The notes: generated by a model not told the origin, from the sequence alone. DNA of 64,000 nucleotides from Actinocatenispora thailandica (GCF_016865425.1 NZ_AP023355.1:6818198-6882197), one strand, 5' to 3'; counted from the stretch's first letter, positions 41,383-52,233 are shown. Program-made: numbers and translations.

Positions 41383-41401
41383 TCAGTGTAGCTTCGAATC
41401 C

Positions 41402-42304
41402 ATGGACAACGCCATCTCCGTGGCCGGGCTGGTCAAGCAGTTCGGCCGCACCAGGGCCCTCGACGGGCTCGATCTGCACGTCGCCACCGGCGAGGTGCAC
41501 GGCTTCCTCGGTCCGAACGGCGCGGGCAAGTCGACCACCATCCGCGTCCTGCTCGGTCTGCTGAGCGCCGACGAGGGCACCGCCACCCTGCTCGGCGGCG
41601 ACCCCTGGCGCGACGCAACCACCCTGCACCGCCGCCTCGCGTACGTGCCGGGCGACGTCAACCTGTGGCCCACCCTGTCCGGCGGCGAGGTGATCGACCT
41701 GCTCGGCCGGCTCCGCGGCGGGCTGGACCCGGTGCGCCGCAAGGACCTCCTCGACCGGTTCGACCTGGACCCGCGCAAGAAGGCCCGGACCTACTCGAAG
41801 GGCAACCGGCAGAAGGTCGCCCTGGTCGCCGCGCTCGCCTCCGACTGCGAACTGCTGATCCTGGACGAGCCGACCTCCGGCCTCGACCCGCTGATGGAGC
41901 AGGTCTTCGCCGACTGCATCCAGGCCGAACGCAAGAGCGGCCGGACCGTACTGCTGTCCAGCCACATCCTGTCCGAGGTCGAAGCGCTCTGCGACCGGGT
42001 GAGCATCATCCGCAGCGGCCGCACCGTGGAGACCGGCACCCTCGCCGAACTGCGCCACCTCACCCGCACCTCGGTCACCGCGGAACTCGCCGGGCCGGTC
42101 GACGGCGTCGCCACCATGCCCGGGGTGTACGACCTGATCGCCGAGGGCAACCGGCTGACCTGCGAGGTCGACACGGTCAAGCTGGACGAGCTGCTCCGGC
42201 ACCTCACCTCGGTCGGGGTGCGCAGCCTCACCAGCCAGCCACCGACCCTGGAAGAGCTGTTCCTGCGCCACTACGAGCAGGACGAACCGGCGGTGACGGC
42301 ATGA
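41402..42304 (+). CDS. ABC exporter ATP-binding protein
   Basis: 300 aa. Walker [11 protein letters not shown], signature YSKGNRQK (a variant of LSGGQ common in DrrA-like exporters), Walker [13 protein letters not shown] and H-loop SSHILSEVE. The C-terminal extension of about 80 aa fits the drug-exporter group. Its last base overlaps the permease start (ATGA). Regulated probably by the divergent GbsR-like protein. Confidence 0.92.
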   Translation: MDNAISVAGLVKQFGRTRALDGLDLHVATGEVHGFLGPNGAGKSTTIRVLLGLLSADEGTATLLGGDPWRDATTLHRRLAYVPGDVNLWPTLSGGEVIDLLGRLRGGLDPVRRKDLLDRFDLDPRKKARTYSKGNRQKVALVAALASDCELLILDEPTSGLDPLMEQVFADCIQAERKSGRTVLLSSHILSEVEALCDRVSIIRSGRTVETGTLAELRHLTRTSVTAELAGPVDGVATMPGVYDLIAEGNRLTCEVDTVKLDELLRHLTSVGVRSLTSQPPTLEELFLRHYEQDEPAVTA

Positions 42305-43986
42305 CCAGCACCCGCCGCGCACCCGCCCGCGGCGGCGGTACCGACACCGCCGACCGCACGCCGGTGCCCGCGCCGGCCACCGAGCCCGGCCGCGGACAAC
42401 ACTCCTTCGTCGGTACCGGCACCCTGTTCCGGCTCGCGCTGCGGCGCGACCGCCTGATGGTGCCGATCTGGCTCGGCGTGCTGTTCCTGTTCACGATCGC
42501 GTCCTCGGTGAGCGTCAAGAACCTCTTCGGGTCCGCGGCGTCGCGCGACCAGCTCGCCGGCAGCGCCGGCGCCACCCCGGCGACCGTCGCCATGTACGGG
42601 CCGTCCTGGGACGTCGGCACCCTCGGCGGCCTGTCCACCTGGAAGATGAACACGATGGGCGCGGTGCTGCTCGCCCTGCTCAGCATCTTCGTCGTCACCC
42701 GGCACACCCGCGGCGACGAGGAACCCGGCCGGCTGGAGCTGATCCGCGCCGGCGTCGCCGGCCGGTACGCGGGGCTCACCGCCGGCGTGCTCGTCGCGCT
42801 GCTCACCAACCTGGTGTCGGTCCCGCTGGTCGCGCTCGGGCTGATGGCCGGCAGCATCGGTACCGGCCCCTCGTTCGGCTACGCGCTGGCCCTCGCGCTG
42901 GTGGGGTTCGTGTTCACCGGCGTCGCCGCGCTCACCGCGCAACTCACCGAGAGTTCCCGCGCCGCCAACGGGATCGCCGCCGCCGTGCTGGCGGTCGCGT
43001 TCCTGCTCCGCGCGCTCGGCGACACCACCAGCCAGATCTCCTGGCTGGACTGGCTGTCCCCGCTGGGCTGGCTGGTCCGGTTCCGCGCGTTCGCACCCGA
43101 ACCGCACTGGTGGGTGCTGGCACCGCCGGTGGTCGCGATGCTCGCCCTGCTGGCCATCGGGTACCTGCTGGCCGGCCGCCGCGACCTCGGCGCCGGGCTG
43201 CTGCCGGCGCGGCTGGGCCGGCCGGCGGCGAGCCGGGCGCTGTCCGGGCCGTTCGGGCTCGCCTGGCGACTGCACCGCGGTACGTTGCTCGGCTGGTCGA
43301 TCGGCTTCGCCGTGCTCGGCGGCGCGCTCGGCAGCGTGTCCAACGGGCTGGACGACTTCGCCGCCAGCCAGGGCGTCCGGGACATGCTCCGGGCGCTGGG
43401 CGGCCAGCAGGCGCTGGTCGACTCGTACCTGTCGTTCACCATGGCGCTCGCCGCACTGGTGGTGGCGGTGTACCTGATCCAGGCGCTGCTGCGGATGCGC
43501 AGCGAGGAGACCGCGTACCGGGCCGAGCCGGTGCTCGCCACCCCGGTCGGCCGGCTCCGCTGGGCCGCCAGCCACCTGACCGTCGCCGTCCTGGGCGCCG
43601 CCTGGCTGCTCGCGCTGATGGGCCTGTTCGCCGGCCTCGGCCGGGGCGGCGACGACGTCGGCCACCAGATCGCCCGGCTGCTCGGCGCGGCCCTGGCGCA
43701 GCTCCCCGCCGCGCTGGTCCTCGCCGGCATCACGGTCGCGCTGATCGGCCTGCTGCCGCGCTGGTCGGTGGCAGCCTGGGGGGTGCTCGGACTGTTCGTG
43801 GCGATCGGGCAGTTCGGCGACCTGCTCAAGCTGAACCAGCGGGTCCGGGACATCTCCCCGTTCACCCACACGCCGGCGCTGCCCGGCGGCACGCTGACCG
43901 CGACCCCGCTGATCGTCCTGTCGGTGGTGGCGATCGGGCTGACCGCGCTCGGTCTGCTCGGCCTGCGCCGCCGCGACATCGGCTGA
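42301..43986 (+). CDS. ABC-2 type exporter permease, two-module
   Basis: 561 aa from ATG 42301, with 12 or so membrane spans arranged as two six-span modules, the size seen in permeases annotated as exporters of polyketide-type antibiotics. Partner of the ATPase encoded just upstream, overlapping by 4 nt. The N-terminal 40 residues are a charged, disordered tail. The exported compound is unknown. Confidence 0.88.
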   Translation: MTSTRRAPARGGGTDTADRTPVPAPATEPGRGQHSFVGTGTLFRLALRRDRLMVPIWLGVLFLFTIASSVSVKNLFGSAASRDQLAGSAGATPATVAMYGPSWDVGTLGGLSTWKMNTMGAVLLALLSIFVVTRHTRGDEEPGRLELIRAGVAGRYAGLTAGVLVALLTNLVSVPLVALGLMAGSIGTGPSFGYALALALVGFVFTGVAALTAQLTESSRAANGIAAAVLAVAFLLRALGDTTSQISWLDWLSPLGWLVRFRAFAPEPHWWVLAPPVVAMLALLAIGYLLAGRRDLGAGLLPARLGRPAASRALSGPFGLAWRLHRGTLLGWSIGFAVLGGALGSVSNGLDDFAASQGVRDMLRALGGQQALVDSYLSFTMALAALVVAVYLIQALLRMRSEETAYRAEPVLATPVGRLRWAASHLTVAVLGAAWLLALMGLFAGLGRGGDDVGHQIARLLGAALAQLPAALVLAGITVALIGLLPRWSVAAWGVLGLFVAIGQFGDLLKLNQRVRDISPFTHTPALPGGTLTATPLIVLSVVAIGLTALGLLGLRRRDIG

Positions 43987-43990
43987 CCCC

Positions 43991-44028
43991 GCGGGTCGGC
44001 CGGGCGGGGCCCCGCCCGGCCGGCCCGC
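43991..44028 (+). terminator. Terminator after the ABC-2 permease
   Basis: A 38-nt near-perfect palindrome, GCGGGTCGGCCGGGCGGGG with its complement (one mismatch), begins 5 nt after the stop codon. Confidence 0.8.
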
Positions 44029-44051
44029 GATGCGCCAAGCCCACACCCGAC

Positions 44052-44087
44052 GACGGCGGTGGGCCGGCACCCCGGCCCACCGCCGTC
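44052..44087 (-). terminator. Terminator of the MacB-type operon
   Basis: GACGGCGGTGGGCCGG (44052-44067), loop CACC, CCGGCCCACCGCCGTC (44072-44087): perfect 16-bp stem overlapping the stop codon of the MacB-type permease gene. Confidence 0.85.
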
Positions 44088-45306
44088 ACGGCGCGGTCAG
44101 CGCCTCGGTCGGCGCCAGCCGGGACGCCCGCCACGCCGGGTACAGCCCGGCCAGGCCACCGATCACCAGCGTGGCGACCAGCCCACCGACGGTCGCCCAC
44201 GGCGGTACCACCGACGGCCAGCCCTGGTACGTCGCGTAGCCCGCGGTCACCGCGATGCCGCCGAGCACACCCGCCAGCCCGCCGAGCAACGACAGCAGCA
44301 GCGACTCGGCCAGGAACTGCACCCGGATCTGGCCCCGGGTGGCCCCGAGCGAGCGGCGCAGCCCGATCTCCGCCCGCCGTTCGAGCACCGAGATGACCAT
44401 CGTGTTGGCCACCCCGACGCCGCCGACCAGCAGCGCGACCGCACCCAGGCCGACCAGCAGCCCGGTGAACGCGTCGTCGCTGGCCTGCTTGGCGGCCAGC
44501 GCGTCCGACGGCCGCGACACCTGCACCTGCTCCGGGTGCTCCGGATTGGCGGTCGCCGCCAGCACCGACCGCACCGCACCCACCGCATCCGGCCGGGCCC
44601 GGGTGTACACCGTGCTCGGGTAGCCGTCGAAGCCCAGCTGCTGCTGCGCCTCCGGCCAGCCGACCAGCGCCGCCGAGTCGAGCTCCGGCGCCAGCGGCAC
44701 CGGATCGAGCACGCCGACCACGCTGAACCGCCGACCACCGAGGAAGATCAGCACGTTCGGGTCGGCACGCGTGACGCCGAGCTGCGCCGCGGTGGCCGCG
44801 CCGAGTACCACCGCCGGGTAGCGGCCGGTCGCCGCGTTGAGCCAGCTGCCGGACGCGACGGTCGCGCCGACGGTCCCGAGCAGGTCGGTACGGGCAGCCA
44901 GCACCGCAAGGCCGCCGGTCTCGCCGGCGGGGACCCGGTCCGACCGGTACACGTGCGCGTCGACCTGGCCGGTCGCCGTCGCCGCCTGCACCGGGGCGAT
45001 CCGCTGGATCATCCCGACCGCGCTGTCCGGCAGGTGGGACTGGTCACCGAACACCGACCGGCCGGGCGACACCGTCAACAGGTTGGTCCCCAACCTGTCG
45101 AGCGTGCGGTCGAGATCCGCCGAACTCGACGTCGAGATCCCGACCACCGAGATCATCGCCGCGATGCCGATGGCGATCCCCAGCGCGGAGAGGAACACCC
45201 GCAGCGGCCGGGTGCGCAGGCCGGCGCCACCGACCCGGAACAGGTCCCCGGCCCGCAGCCTGGCCGGTACCAGCGCGCGGCGCGGCACCGAACGGTCCGC
45301 GGTCAC
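44086..45306 (-). CDS. MacB-type ABC transporter permease
   Basis: 406 aa. N-terminal span, a large MacB periplasmic-like domain and three C-terminal spans, with the conserved FtsX motif region [27 protein letters not shown] before the second span. Works with the ATPase and the adaptor encoded upstream (all coupled by 4-nt overlaps). Last gene of the operon; the hairpin at 44052-44087 covers its stop codon. Confidence 0.9.
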   Translation of the reverse strand: MTADRSVPRRALVPARLRAGDLFRVGGAGLRTRPLRVFLSALGIAIGIAAMISVVGISTSSSADLDRTLDRLGTNLLTVSPGRSVFGDQSHLPDSAVGMIQRIAPVQAATATGQVDAHVYRSDRVPAGETGGLAVLAARTDLLGTVGATVASGSWLNAATGRYPAVVLGAATAAQLGVTRADPNVLIFLGGRRFSVVGVLDPVPLAPELDSAALVGWPEAQQQLGFDGYPSTVYTRARPDAVGAVRSVLAATANPEHPEQVQVSRPSDALAAKQASDDAFTGLLVGLGAVALLVGGVGVANTMVISVLERRAEIGLRRSLGATRGQIRVQFLAESLLLSLLGGLAGVLGGIAVTAGYATYQGWPSVVPPWATVGGLVATLVIGGLAGLYPAWRASRLAPTEALTAP

Positions 45307-46016
45307 CAGACCACCCCCGTACCGGCGGGCCGCGAGTCCGGCGCCCCGGAGTCCCGGACGATCCGGCCGTCGCGCATCTCGACCTTCCGGCCGAGCCCGG
45401 CCGCGATGTCCCGGTGGTGCGTGATGATCACGACGGTGGTACCGGCGGCGTGCAGCTCGTCCAGCAGCTCCAGCACCTCGGCGCCGGACGACGAGTCGAG
45501 ATTGCCGGTCGGCTCGTCGGCGAGCAGCACCGCCGGGTCGCCGACGACCGCCCGGGCGATGGCCACCCGCTGGCGTTCCCCGCCGGACAGCTGGTTCGGG
45601 CGGTGTCCCAGCCGGTGGCCCAGCCCGACCCGGGCCAGCGCCGCCTCGGCCTGCTGTCGCCGCCGCCGGACCGGCACCCCGGCGTACAACAGTCCGTCCG
45701 CGACGTTGTCCACCGCGGGCACCCCCGCGGCCAGGTGGAACTGCTGGAAGACGAACCCGATCGTCGCCGCCCGCAGCGCGGACAGCTGCCGGTCGGCCAG
45801 CGACGCGACGGGGTGCCCGGCGATCGTGACCGTGCCGGTACTCGGCCGGTCGAGCGTGCCGATCAGGTGCAGCATCGTCGACTTGCCGGAACCGGACGGC
45901 CCGACGATGCCGACCTGCTCGCCGTACCCGACGGACAGCGTCACGTCACGCAGCGCGGTCACCCCGCCCGGATACCGCTTGCCGATCCGGTCCAGCTCGA
46001 TCACCGGGCCGGTCAC
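45303..46016 (-). CDS. MacB/LolD-type ABC transporter ATP-binding protein
   Basis: 237 aa from GTG 46016. Walker [11 protein letters not shown]-loop FVFQQFHL, signature [14 protein letters not shown], Walker [13 protein letters not shown] and H-loop ITHHRD. Typical of MacB/LolD ATPases. Overlaps the adaptor gene stop and the permease gene start by 4 nt each. Confidence 0.93.
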   Translation of the reverse strand: MTGPVIELDRIGKRYPGGVTALRDVTLSVGYGEQVGIVGPSGSGKSTMLHLIGTLDRPSTGTVTIAGHPVASLADRQLSALRAATIGFVFQQFHLAAGVPAVDNVADGLLYAGVPVRRRRQQAEAALARVGLGHRLGHRPNQLSGGERQRVAIARAVVGDPAVLLADEPTGNLDSSSGAEVLELLDELHAAGTTVVIITHHRDIAAGLGRKVEMRDGRIVRDSGAPDSRPAGTGVVW

Positions 46017-47080
46017 GAGGCCACCCCGACCCGGGTACCGGCGGCGACACCGGAACCGCTGATCTCCACCCTGCCGGCGGCGAACATCCCGGTGTGCACC
46101 GGCACGTACCGCACCGTCGAACCGTGCACCACCTGGACGCCGTAGCCGCCCTCGGCCAGCGCCACCAACGCACCGACCGGCACCACCAGCACGTTGCGGT
46201 GCGTCTGGGCGACCACCGTGACGTCGACCGGCGCGCCGTCCAGGGTGCCGAGCTTCTGCTGGTCGCCGATCGAGATGGTCAGCGGCAGCGTCGGGGTGGC
46301 GTCCTGCCCGCCGCCGCCCTGCCCGCTGCTGCTGTCGCCGCCGACCACGGTGCCGACCTCGGTGATCCGGCCGGCCACGGTCGACTGGTCCGGCAGCGTC
46401 ACGGTCGCCCGCGCACCGACCCTGGCCACCTGCTGCTTCGCGGTGTCCAGATCGACCGTCACGACCCGGCTGGTACCGGTGCGGTCGTACAGCGGGCCGG
46501 CGGCCGGCGAGCCGGGCGTCGCTCGATGCTGCGCGACCCTGATCGCGTGCGGGGCCAGCGCGACCTGGTCGATGCCGACGACGCCGGTCCGGTCGAGGCC
46601 GAGATCGCCCTGCCACCGCTCGACCGCCGCCGCGGTGGCCCAGGTGAAGTCGTCGTCGACGGTGAAACCCCGGTAGCCGAGCCGCTGCAGGTTGCGTTCC
46701 AGCTCGCGCACGTCCGCACCGGAGACGCCGGCCTGCAGGGTGCGGTACAGCGGCAGCGTGCCGTACAGCAGCGGGACCGGCCGGTCGTCGACCCGGTACG
46801 CGGGTCTGCCCCGGGACACCACGGCGCCCTCCGCCGGCAGCCAGGTCAGCGTGCCGTGGCCGTTCGGCGCGCGCAACGTCGTCGCCGTGCCGTACCCGAG
46901 CGTGCCGGCCGCCGTGTCCGTACTCGACAGGTTCGTCCGCTGCACCGCGACCGTCTTCGGCGGGCGCGGGCCGGCCGCCGGGGCCTCCCGCACCTGACCG
47001 CCGTAGCCGAGTGCCGCCGCCGCGCCGGCCGCCGCGACCAGCACCGCGCCGGCGCCGATCAGCCATCCGCGCGCGCCCAT
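46013..47080 (-). CDS. HlyD-like adaptor with a peptidoglycan-binding domain
   Basis: 355 aa. N-terminal membrane anchor (about 5-25), then a beta region, a PG_binding_1 module ([39 protein letters not shown], about 118-157) and the C-terminal membrane-fusion beta domain ([36 protein letters not shown]). The wall-binding insert is the actinomycete form of these adaptors, linking the MacB-type pump to the cell wall. Starts right after the lipoprotein gene stop. Confidence 0.88.
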   Translation of the reverse strand: MGARGWLIGAGAVLVAAAGAAAALGYGGQVREAPAAGPRPPKTVAVQRTNLSSTDTAAGTLGYGTATTLRAPNGHGTLTWLPAEGAVVSRGRPAYRVDDRPVPLLYGTLPLYRTLQAGVSGADVRELERNLQRLGYRGFTVDDDFTWATAAAVERWQGDLGLDRTGVVGIDQVALAPHAIRVAQHRATPGSPAAGPLYDRTGTSRVVTVDLDTAKQQVARVGARATVTLPDQSTVAGRITEVGTVVGGDSSSGQGGGGQDATPTLPLTISIGDQQKLGTLDGAPVDVTVVAQTHRNVLVVPVGALVALAEGGYGVQVVHGSTVRYVPVHTGMFAAGRVEISGSGVAAGTRVGVAS

Positions 47081-47608
47081 TCAGTTCGCCTCCGTGGTCT
47101 TGCCGGCCTTCGGGCCGTACTTCTTGCACGTGTCCATCGCTGCCTTGAAGGCCAGATCGCCCGGATCGAGGCCACCACCCTTGGTGATCCGGAACCCACC
47201 GTCCGGGCCCGGATCGGGGAAGTCGGGCACCCCGTTGGCCCGCATGCAGGCGGCGAGCTTGCGGGCCGCCGCCAGTTGCTGCGGGTTCGCCTTCCGCGGC
47301 TGCCCGCCGTTCGGCAGGTACCGCCTGCACGCCTGCAACGCGGCCTTGGCGGCGCCGCTGCCCTTCCTCCCGCCGGCCTTCAGCGTGATCTTCGGGTCGT
47401 TCGGATCCGGGTCGTCCATCTGCACCCCGTGCGACCGCATGCAGTTGCCGAACTCGTGCCACTGCGCCGCACGGTCCAGCGACGGTGACGCACTCGGGTG
47501 CCCGGTCGAACCGTCCGCCGTCGCCACTCCCGGCCCGGCCGCCCGGCCGCAACCGGCCAGCGCGAGCCCCATCAGCGGTACCGCCACCATCAGCGGAACG
47601 CGTCTCAT
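47081..47608 (-). CDS. Secreted lipoprotein, first gene of the MacB-type operon
   Basis: 175 aa from ATG 47608, preceded by GGAGGGCAGGG. Signal peptide with lipobox LAGC (C20). The mature part has two related Cys-bearing repeats: [18 protein letters not shown] and [22 protein letters not shown]. It is a common companion of these pumps in actinomycetes, function unknown. Divergent from the two-component system across a promoter region that carries four 34-bp repeats. Confidence 0.85.
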   Translation of the reverse strand: MRRVPLMVAVPLMGLALAGCGRAAGPGVATADGSTGHPSASPSLDRAAQWHEFGNCMRSHGVQMDDPDPNDPKITLKAGGRKGSGAAKAALQACRRYLPNGGQPRKANPQQLAAARKLAACMRANGVPDFPDPGPDGGFRITKGGGLDPGDLAFKAAMDTCKKYGPKAGKTTEAN

Positions 47609-47668
47609 CCCTGCCCTCCTGCCGTTGCCCACCAGCTGCCCGTGCCGTTCCGCGCCCGGTCCGGCATC

Positions 47669-47804
47669 GGCCCGGACGTCCCTGCCGGCCGGACGCCGGA
47701 CCGGCCCGGACGTCCCTGCCCGCCGGACGCCGGACCGGCCCGGACGTCCCTGCCTGCCGGACGCCGGACCGGCCCGGACGTCCCTGCCCGCCGGACGTCG
47801 AGGC
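47669..47804. repeat. Four 34-bp tandem repeats in the divergent promoter region
   Basis: Units begin GGCCCGGACGTCCCTGCC at 47669, 47703, 47737 and 47771, exactly 34 bp apart, differing at one or two positions each. They lie between the lipoprotein gene start (47608) and the response-regulator gene start (47908). Confidence 0.88.
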
Positions 47805-47827
47805 GAGATCCAGTACACGGTGGGGGC

Positions 47828-47868
47828 GATAAGGGCGGCGTCAGCGGCGGACTTACGGCGGCCTTATC
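47828..47868. promoter_or_regulatory. Imperfect inverted repeat upstream of the two-component system
   Basis: GATAAGG (47828-47834) and CCTTATC (47862-47868) pair perfectly over 7 bp, extending imperfectly inwards, about 40 nt before the regulator start. A candidate control site for the system. Confidence 0.45.
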
Positions 47869-47907
47869 CGGCCACCGGCGAGGATGGCTCCCGAAGGAGG
47901 TGCGCCC

Positions 47908-48567
47908 GTGGTACGGATCCTGGTCGTCGAGGACGAGCCGCTGCTGGCCGACGCGATCGCGGAGGGCCTGCGACAGGAGGCGTTCGCGGTGGACGTCGCG
48001 CTCGACGGCGACGCCGCGCTGGAGCGGATCGGGGTCAACGAGTACGACGTGCTGGTCCTCGACCGAGACCTCCCCGCCGTGCCCGGCGACGAGGTGTGCC
48101 GCGTCGTCGTCGACTCCGGCGCCTACACCCGGATCCTGATGCTGACCGCCGCGGCCGAGCTGGCCGACCGGGTCGACGGGCTGGGCCTGGGCGCGGACGA
48201 CTACCTGACCAAACCGTTCGCCTTCGCCGAGTTGGTCGCCCGGGTGCGGGCGCTGGGCCGCCGGGCGGCGGCGCCGCTGCCCCCGGTACTGGACCGCGCC
48301 GGGATCACGCTCGATCCGAACCGACGCACGGTGCGCCGGGACGGCCGCACCGTGGACCTCTCCCGGAAGGAGTTCGCCCTGCTCGAACAGCTGCTCCGGG
48401 CCGCCGGGGCGGTGGTCAGCGCCGAGCAGTTGCTGGAGAAGGTCTGGGACGAGCACATCGACCCGTTCAGCAACGTCGTCCGGGTGACGGTGATGACCCT
48501 GCGCCGTAAGCTCGGCGACCCGCCCGTCGTCCAGACCGTACCGGGAGTGGGGTACCAGATCCCGTGA
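47908..48567 (+). CDS. OmpR/PhoB-type response regulator
   Basis: 219 aa from GTG 47908, selected because AAGGAGG lies 7 nt before it and inside the longer ATG frame. Receiver domain with phosphoacceptor D52 in VLVLDRDLP, acidic pocket VVEDE and LTKPF lysine, then a winged helix (LSRKEFALLEQLLRAAGAVVS...VVRVTVMTLRRKL). Overlaps the histidine kinase gene by 4 nt (GTGA). Divergent from the MacB-type operon, its likely target. Confidence 0.94.
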   Translation: MVRILVVEDEPLLADAIAEGLRQEAFAVDVALDGDAALERIGVNEYDVLVLDRDLPAVPGDEVCRVVVDSGAYTRILMLTAAAELADRVDGLGLGADDYLTKPFAFAELVARVRALGRRAAAPLPPVLDRAGITLDPNRRTVRRDGRTVDLSRKEFALLEQLLRAAGAVVSAEQLLEKVWDEHIDPFSNVVRVTVMTLRRKLGDPPVVQTVPGVGYQIP

Positions 48568-49751
48568 TCCGCAACGTTCGGCGCTGGTCGATCCGCGCCC
48601 GCCTCAGCCTCACCTTCGGCGCCCTGTTCGTGCTTGCCGGCCTCGCCATGATGGTCGTGACCTACCTGCTCGTGCAGCAGAGCCTGACCACCGGGCAGAC
48701 CAACAAGACCATGCTCGTCACCGCCCCGATCCAGAAGTCCGGCGGCGGTACCGAGAAGTTCGTCGTCGACGGCAAACCCATGACGGCGGCACAGCTGAAG
48801 CAGGCGCTCGTCGACCAGCAGCGCGCGTACCGGGCGGCGACGCTGGATTCGCTGCTCACCCGCTCCGGGATCGCGCTCGCCATCACCTCGATCGGTGCCG
48901 TCGGCCTGGGCTGGCTGGTCGCCGGCCGGGCGTTGCGCCCGGTGCACCGGATCACCGCCACCGCCCGGCGGGTCGCCGACCGCAGCCTGCACGAGCGGAT
49001 AGCGCTCCGCGGCCCGCGTGACGAGATCCGGGAACTGGCCGACACCTTCGACGACATGCTGGCCCGACTCGACCGGTCCTTCGACAGCCAACGCCGGTTC
49101 GTCGCCAACGCCTCGCACGAACTGCGCACCCCGCTGGCCATCAACCGGACCCTGATCGAGGTGGCGATGGCCCGGCCCAACGCCCCGACGGAGCTGACCC
49201 GCCTGGGCGAGAACCTGCTCGCCGTCAACACCAGGCACGAACGACTCATCGACGGACTGCTCACGCTGGCCCACTCCGATCACGGACTGACCACCCGGAC
49301 CGACGTCGATCTCGCCACCCTCGTGCAGCGCGCCGTGCCGGCCACCGGCGACCGGTCCATCGCCGTCGTCACGGAGCTGGCGCCGGCGCCCACCAGCGGC
49401 GACCCGCTGCTGCTCGAACGGCTGGTGCGTAACCTCGTCGACAACGCGCTCCGGTACAACACCCCGGCCGGTTCGGTGTGGATCCGGACCGAGGCGACGG
49501 CGGACACCGCGACCCTCGTCGTCGAGAACACCGGCCCGGAACTCGCCGACACCGACCTCGGGCTGCTGTTCGAGCCGTTCCGGCGGGCCGAGGGGGACCG
49601 CACCCGCTCCGCCACCGGTACCGGGCTGGGGTTGTCGATCGTCCGCGCGGTGACCCAGGCGCACGCCGGTGCCGTCACCGCGACGCCACGCGCCGGCGGC
49701 GGTCTCACCGTCACCCTCGACCTCCCGACCCGGCCCGCGCCGGCGACCTGA
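48564..49751 (+). CDS. Membrane sensor histidine kinase
   Basis: 395 aa from GTG 48564. Two spans (about 14-38 and 103-122) around a small extracellular sensor, HAMP (to about 172), HisKA with H185 in ASHELRTPLA and HATPase (NLVDNALRYNTP, VENTGPELAD, GTGLGLSIVRAV). The partner of the response regulator encoded just upstream. The signal is likely envelope damage or the pump substrate (inference from linkage to the MacB-type operon). Confidence 0.93.
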   Translation: MIRNVRRWSIRARLSLTFGALFVLAGLAMMVVTYLLVQQSLTTGQTNKTMLVTAPIQKSGGGTEKFVVDGKPMTAAQLKQALVDQQRAYRAATLDSLLTRSGIALAITSIGAVGLGWLVAGRALRPVHRITATARRVADRSLHERIALRGPRDEIRELADTFDDMLARLDRSFDSQRRFVANASHELRTPLAINRTLIEVAMARPNAPTELTRLGENLLAVNTRHERLIDGLLTLAHSDHGLTTRTDVDLATLVQRAVPATGDRSIAVVTELAPAPTSGDPLLLERLVRNLVDNALRYNTPAGSVWIRTEATADTATLVVENTGPELADTDLGLLFEPFRRAEGDRTRSATGTGLGLSIVRAVTQAHAGAVTATPRAGGGLTVTLDLPTRPAPAT

Positions 49752-49819
49752 ACCCCCCGCCGCTCCGCGGATGTCCGGACCGTTCGACCGATCGCGGCCG
49801 GCGCCGGCCGCCGGACCGT

Positions 49820-49889
49820 CAGGCGCTGGCCGGCAGGCGCTGGCCGGCAGGCGCTGGCCGTCAGGCGCTGGCCGTCAGGCGGCGGCGAG
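49820..49889. repeat. Five 14-bp tandem repeats at the 3' end of the MDR exporter gene
   Basis: Units of CAGGCGCTGGCCGG start at 49820, 49834, 49848, 49862 and 49876 (the last diverged). The array fills the convergent gap after the kinase gene and runs into the final codons of the exporter gene ending at 49875. Confidence 0.8.
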
Positions 49890-51623
49890 GGCGGCGTACC
49901 GGTCGCCGGCGGCGATCAACTCGTCGTGGGTACCGGACTCGGCCACCCGCCCGCCGTCCAGCACCACGATCCGGTCCGCGTGCCGGATCGTGGAGAGCCG
50001 GTGCGCGATCGCGATCGTGGTACGGCCCTCGGCCAGGGTGTCCAGCGCCCGCTGCACGTCCCGCTCGGTACGGGTGTCCAGCGCGCTGGTCGCCTCGTCC
50101 AGGATCAGGATCGGCGGGTTGCGCAGCAGCATCCGGGCGATGGCGATGCGCTGCTTCTCGCCGCCGGAGAACCGGTAGCCGCGCTCGCCGACGACCGTCT
50201 GGTACCCGTCCGGCAGCGCCGCGATCTGCTCGTGGATCCGGGCCGCCCGGCACGCCGCGACCAGCTCCTCGTCGGTCGCGTCCGCCTTGGCGAACCGCAG
50301 GTTCTCCGCCACCGACGCGTGGAACAGGTACGTCTCCTGGGACACCACGCCGACCGCGCCGGTCAGCGACGCGGTGTCCAGCTCCCGTACGTCGACGCCG
50401 TCGATGGTCACCGCACCGCCGGTCACGTCGTACAGCCGGGCCACCAGGTAGCCGAGCGTCGTCTTGCCGGAGCCCGTCGCGCCGACCACCGCCAGCGTGG
50501 ACCCCGCCGGTACGGTCAGGTCGATGCCGGCGAGCGCCGCCGCGCCGCCGTCCGGGTCGTACGAGAACCGCACGTCGTGGAGGGCGACCTCGCCGCGCAC
50601 GGCCGGCAGCGACCGCGGGCCGGGCGCCAGGTCGACCGGCAGGTCGAGGTACTCGAAGACGCGGCCGAACAGGGCGAGCGAGGTCTGCACCTCGACGCCG
50701 ACGCCGAGCAGCGAGACCAGCGGCCGGAACAGCCGGGTCTGCAGGGTGGTGAAGGCGACCAGGGTCCCGATGGACACCAGGGTGCCGCCGTGCGCGAGGC
50801 TCAGGCCGGCCACCCAGTAGACGACGGCGGGCAGCACCGCGTAGGTGATGGTCACCGCGGACATCCGCCACCGGCCGGCCATCACCGCGTCCACCTGCAA
50901 CCCGGACAGCCGGTCGGACTCGGCGGCGAAGCGGTCCGTCAGCACCGAGCTGCGGCCGAGCGTCTTGCCGAGCAGGATGCCGGAGACCGACAGCGACTCC
51001 TCGACCAGCGCGGACATCGCGGCGAGCTGCTGCTGGTTGCGCCGGCGGATCGCCTTGCGCTCGGCGCCGACCCGGCGGGCCAGAGCGACGAACACCGGCA
51101 GCAGCGCGAGCGACAGCACGGCGAGCCGCCAGTCCAGCGCGATCATCGCGACGACCGCGGCGATCACCGTGGTGACGTTGCCGACGGTCGAGGTGATCGT
51201 CGAGGTCAGCACGTTCTGCACGCCGCCGATGTCGTTGGCCAGCCGGGACTGCACCTCGCCGGTGCGGGTGCGGGTGAAGAACGCCAGCGACATCCGTTGC
51301 AGGTGCCGGTACACGCCGGTACGCAGGTCGTGCATGACGCGCTGGCCGACGGTGTTGGACAGCCAGGACTGCCAGACCTCGGCGGCACTGGTGACCACCG
51401 GTACCGCGATCATGCCGAGCACCAGCCAGGTCAGCAGCCACACGTCGCGCTGCGGGATCGCTCGGTCGAGCACCGCCCGGAGCAGGAACGGCGACACCGT
51501 CGACAGGGCGGCCGACGCCACGATCAGCGCCAGTACCAGGAAGAGCCGGCGCCGGTACGGCCGGAACAACCGGCCGATGCGCCTCAGCGAGGGACGTTCG
51601 TTGCGGGAGTCGTCATCGGTCAC
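49875..51623 (-). CDS. ABC multidrug exporter (fused permease-ATPase half-transporter)
   Basis: 582 aa. Six membrane spans in the first 310 residues and an ATPase domain with Walker A VVGATGSGKTT, signature FSGGEKQRIAIARM, Walker B ILILDEATSALD and H-loop IAIAHRLSTI. Half-transporters of this size work as dimers; no second half-transporter gene is adjacent, so probably a homodimer. Divergent from a MarR gene (169-bp gap), the likely regulator. Confidence 0.92.
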   Translation of the reverse strand: MTDDDSRNERPSLRRIGRLFRPYRRRLFLVLALIVASAALSTVSPFLLRAVLDRAIPQRDVWLLTWLVLGMIAVPVVTSAAEVWQSWLSNTVGQRVMHDLRTGVYRHLQRMSLAFFTRTRTGEVQSRLANDIGGVQNVLTSTITSTVGNVTTVIAAVVAMIALDWRLAVLSLALLPVFVALARRVGAERKAIRRRNQQQLAAMSALVEESLSVSGILLGKTLGRSSVLTDRFAAESDRLSGLQVDAVMAGRWRMSAVTITYAVLPAVVYWVAGLSLAHGGTLVSIGTLVAFTTLQTRLFRPLVSLLGVGVEVQTSLALFGRVFEYLDLPVDLAPGPRSLPAVRGEVALHDVRFSYDPDGGAAALAGIDLTVPAGSTLAVVGATGSGKTTLGYLVARLYDVTGGAVTIDGVDVRELDTASLTGAVGVVSQETYLFHASVAENLRFAKADATDEELVAACRAARIHEQIAALPDGYQTVVGERGYRFSGGEKQRIAIARMLLRNPPILILDEATSALDTRTERDVQRALDTLAEGRTTIAIAHRLSTIRHADRIVVLDGGRVAESGTHDELIAAGDRYAALAAA

Positions 51624-51792
51624 AGCAGGAGCACTCCGAGGGGTGAAGAGGACAGGTGATCGGCCCGGGGCGGTCTCGACGTCAGCGTGCCGGCCCCGAT
51701 CGGGCGTAACCGAGACTAGCTCTTAAGGAGGTAGGCTCGCAATCAGGTTTCGGCCGCTAGACTACCGACACCCGAGCACCAGGAGCCCGACG

Positions 51793-52233
51793 GTGACCAC
51801 GCCCGACAGTTCGACCGCGCAGCTCGCCGACCTGTTCTTCCGGCTGGGCAAACGGATCCGGCACCGGTCCGCCGAGCACCTCGCCCCGGTCGGGCTGACC
51901 CCGGCACAGGCCCGCGCGCTGCGGGTCATCTCGCACAGCGACCGCCCGCTGCGCATCGTCGCGCTCGCCGCCCGGCTCGACATCGTGCCGCGCTCCGCGA
52001 CCGCCGTCGTCGACGCGCTGGAGGAGCTGGGCCTCGTCGCCCGCGCCCCCGATCCGGACGACCGGCGCTCGGTGCTCGTCGCCCTCACCCCCGCCGGTAC
52101 CGAACTGCTCCAGCGGCTGCGGGACACCCGCCGGCAGGCTGCCGAGGACCTGTTCCTCGCCCTCTCCCCGACCGACCGCGCCGAACTGACCCGCCTGCTC
52201 CTCACCCTCCACGAAGCCACCGACCCCAGCTAG
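51793..52233 (+). CDS. MarR family transcriptional regulator
   Basis: 146 aa from GTG 51793 with AGGAG upstream. HTH/wing segment LRIVALAARLDIVPRSATAVVDALEELGLVARAPDPDDRRSVLVALTPAG. Divergent from the MDR exporter gene, which it probably represses; the gap (51624-51792) contains an AT-richer stretch CTCTTAAGGAGGTAG near 51720 that could hold the operator. Confidence 0.9.
   Translation: MTTPDSSTAQLADLFFRLGKRIRHRSAEHLAPVGLTPAQARALRVISHSDRPLRIVALAARLDIVPRSATAVVDALEELGLVARAPDPDDRRSVLVALTPAGTELLQRLRDTRRQAAEDLFLALSPTDRAELTRLLLTLHEATDPS

Noticed and set aside
47669-47804. 34-bp repeats as a CRISPR array
   Set aside because: The period equals the unit length, so no spacers exist.
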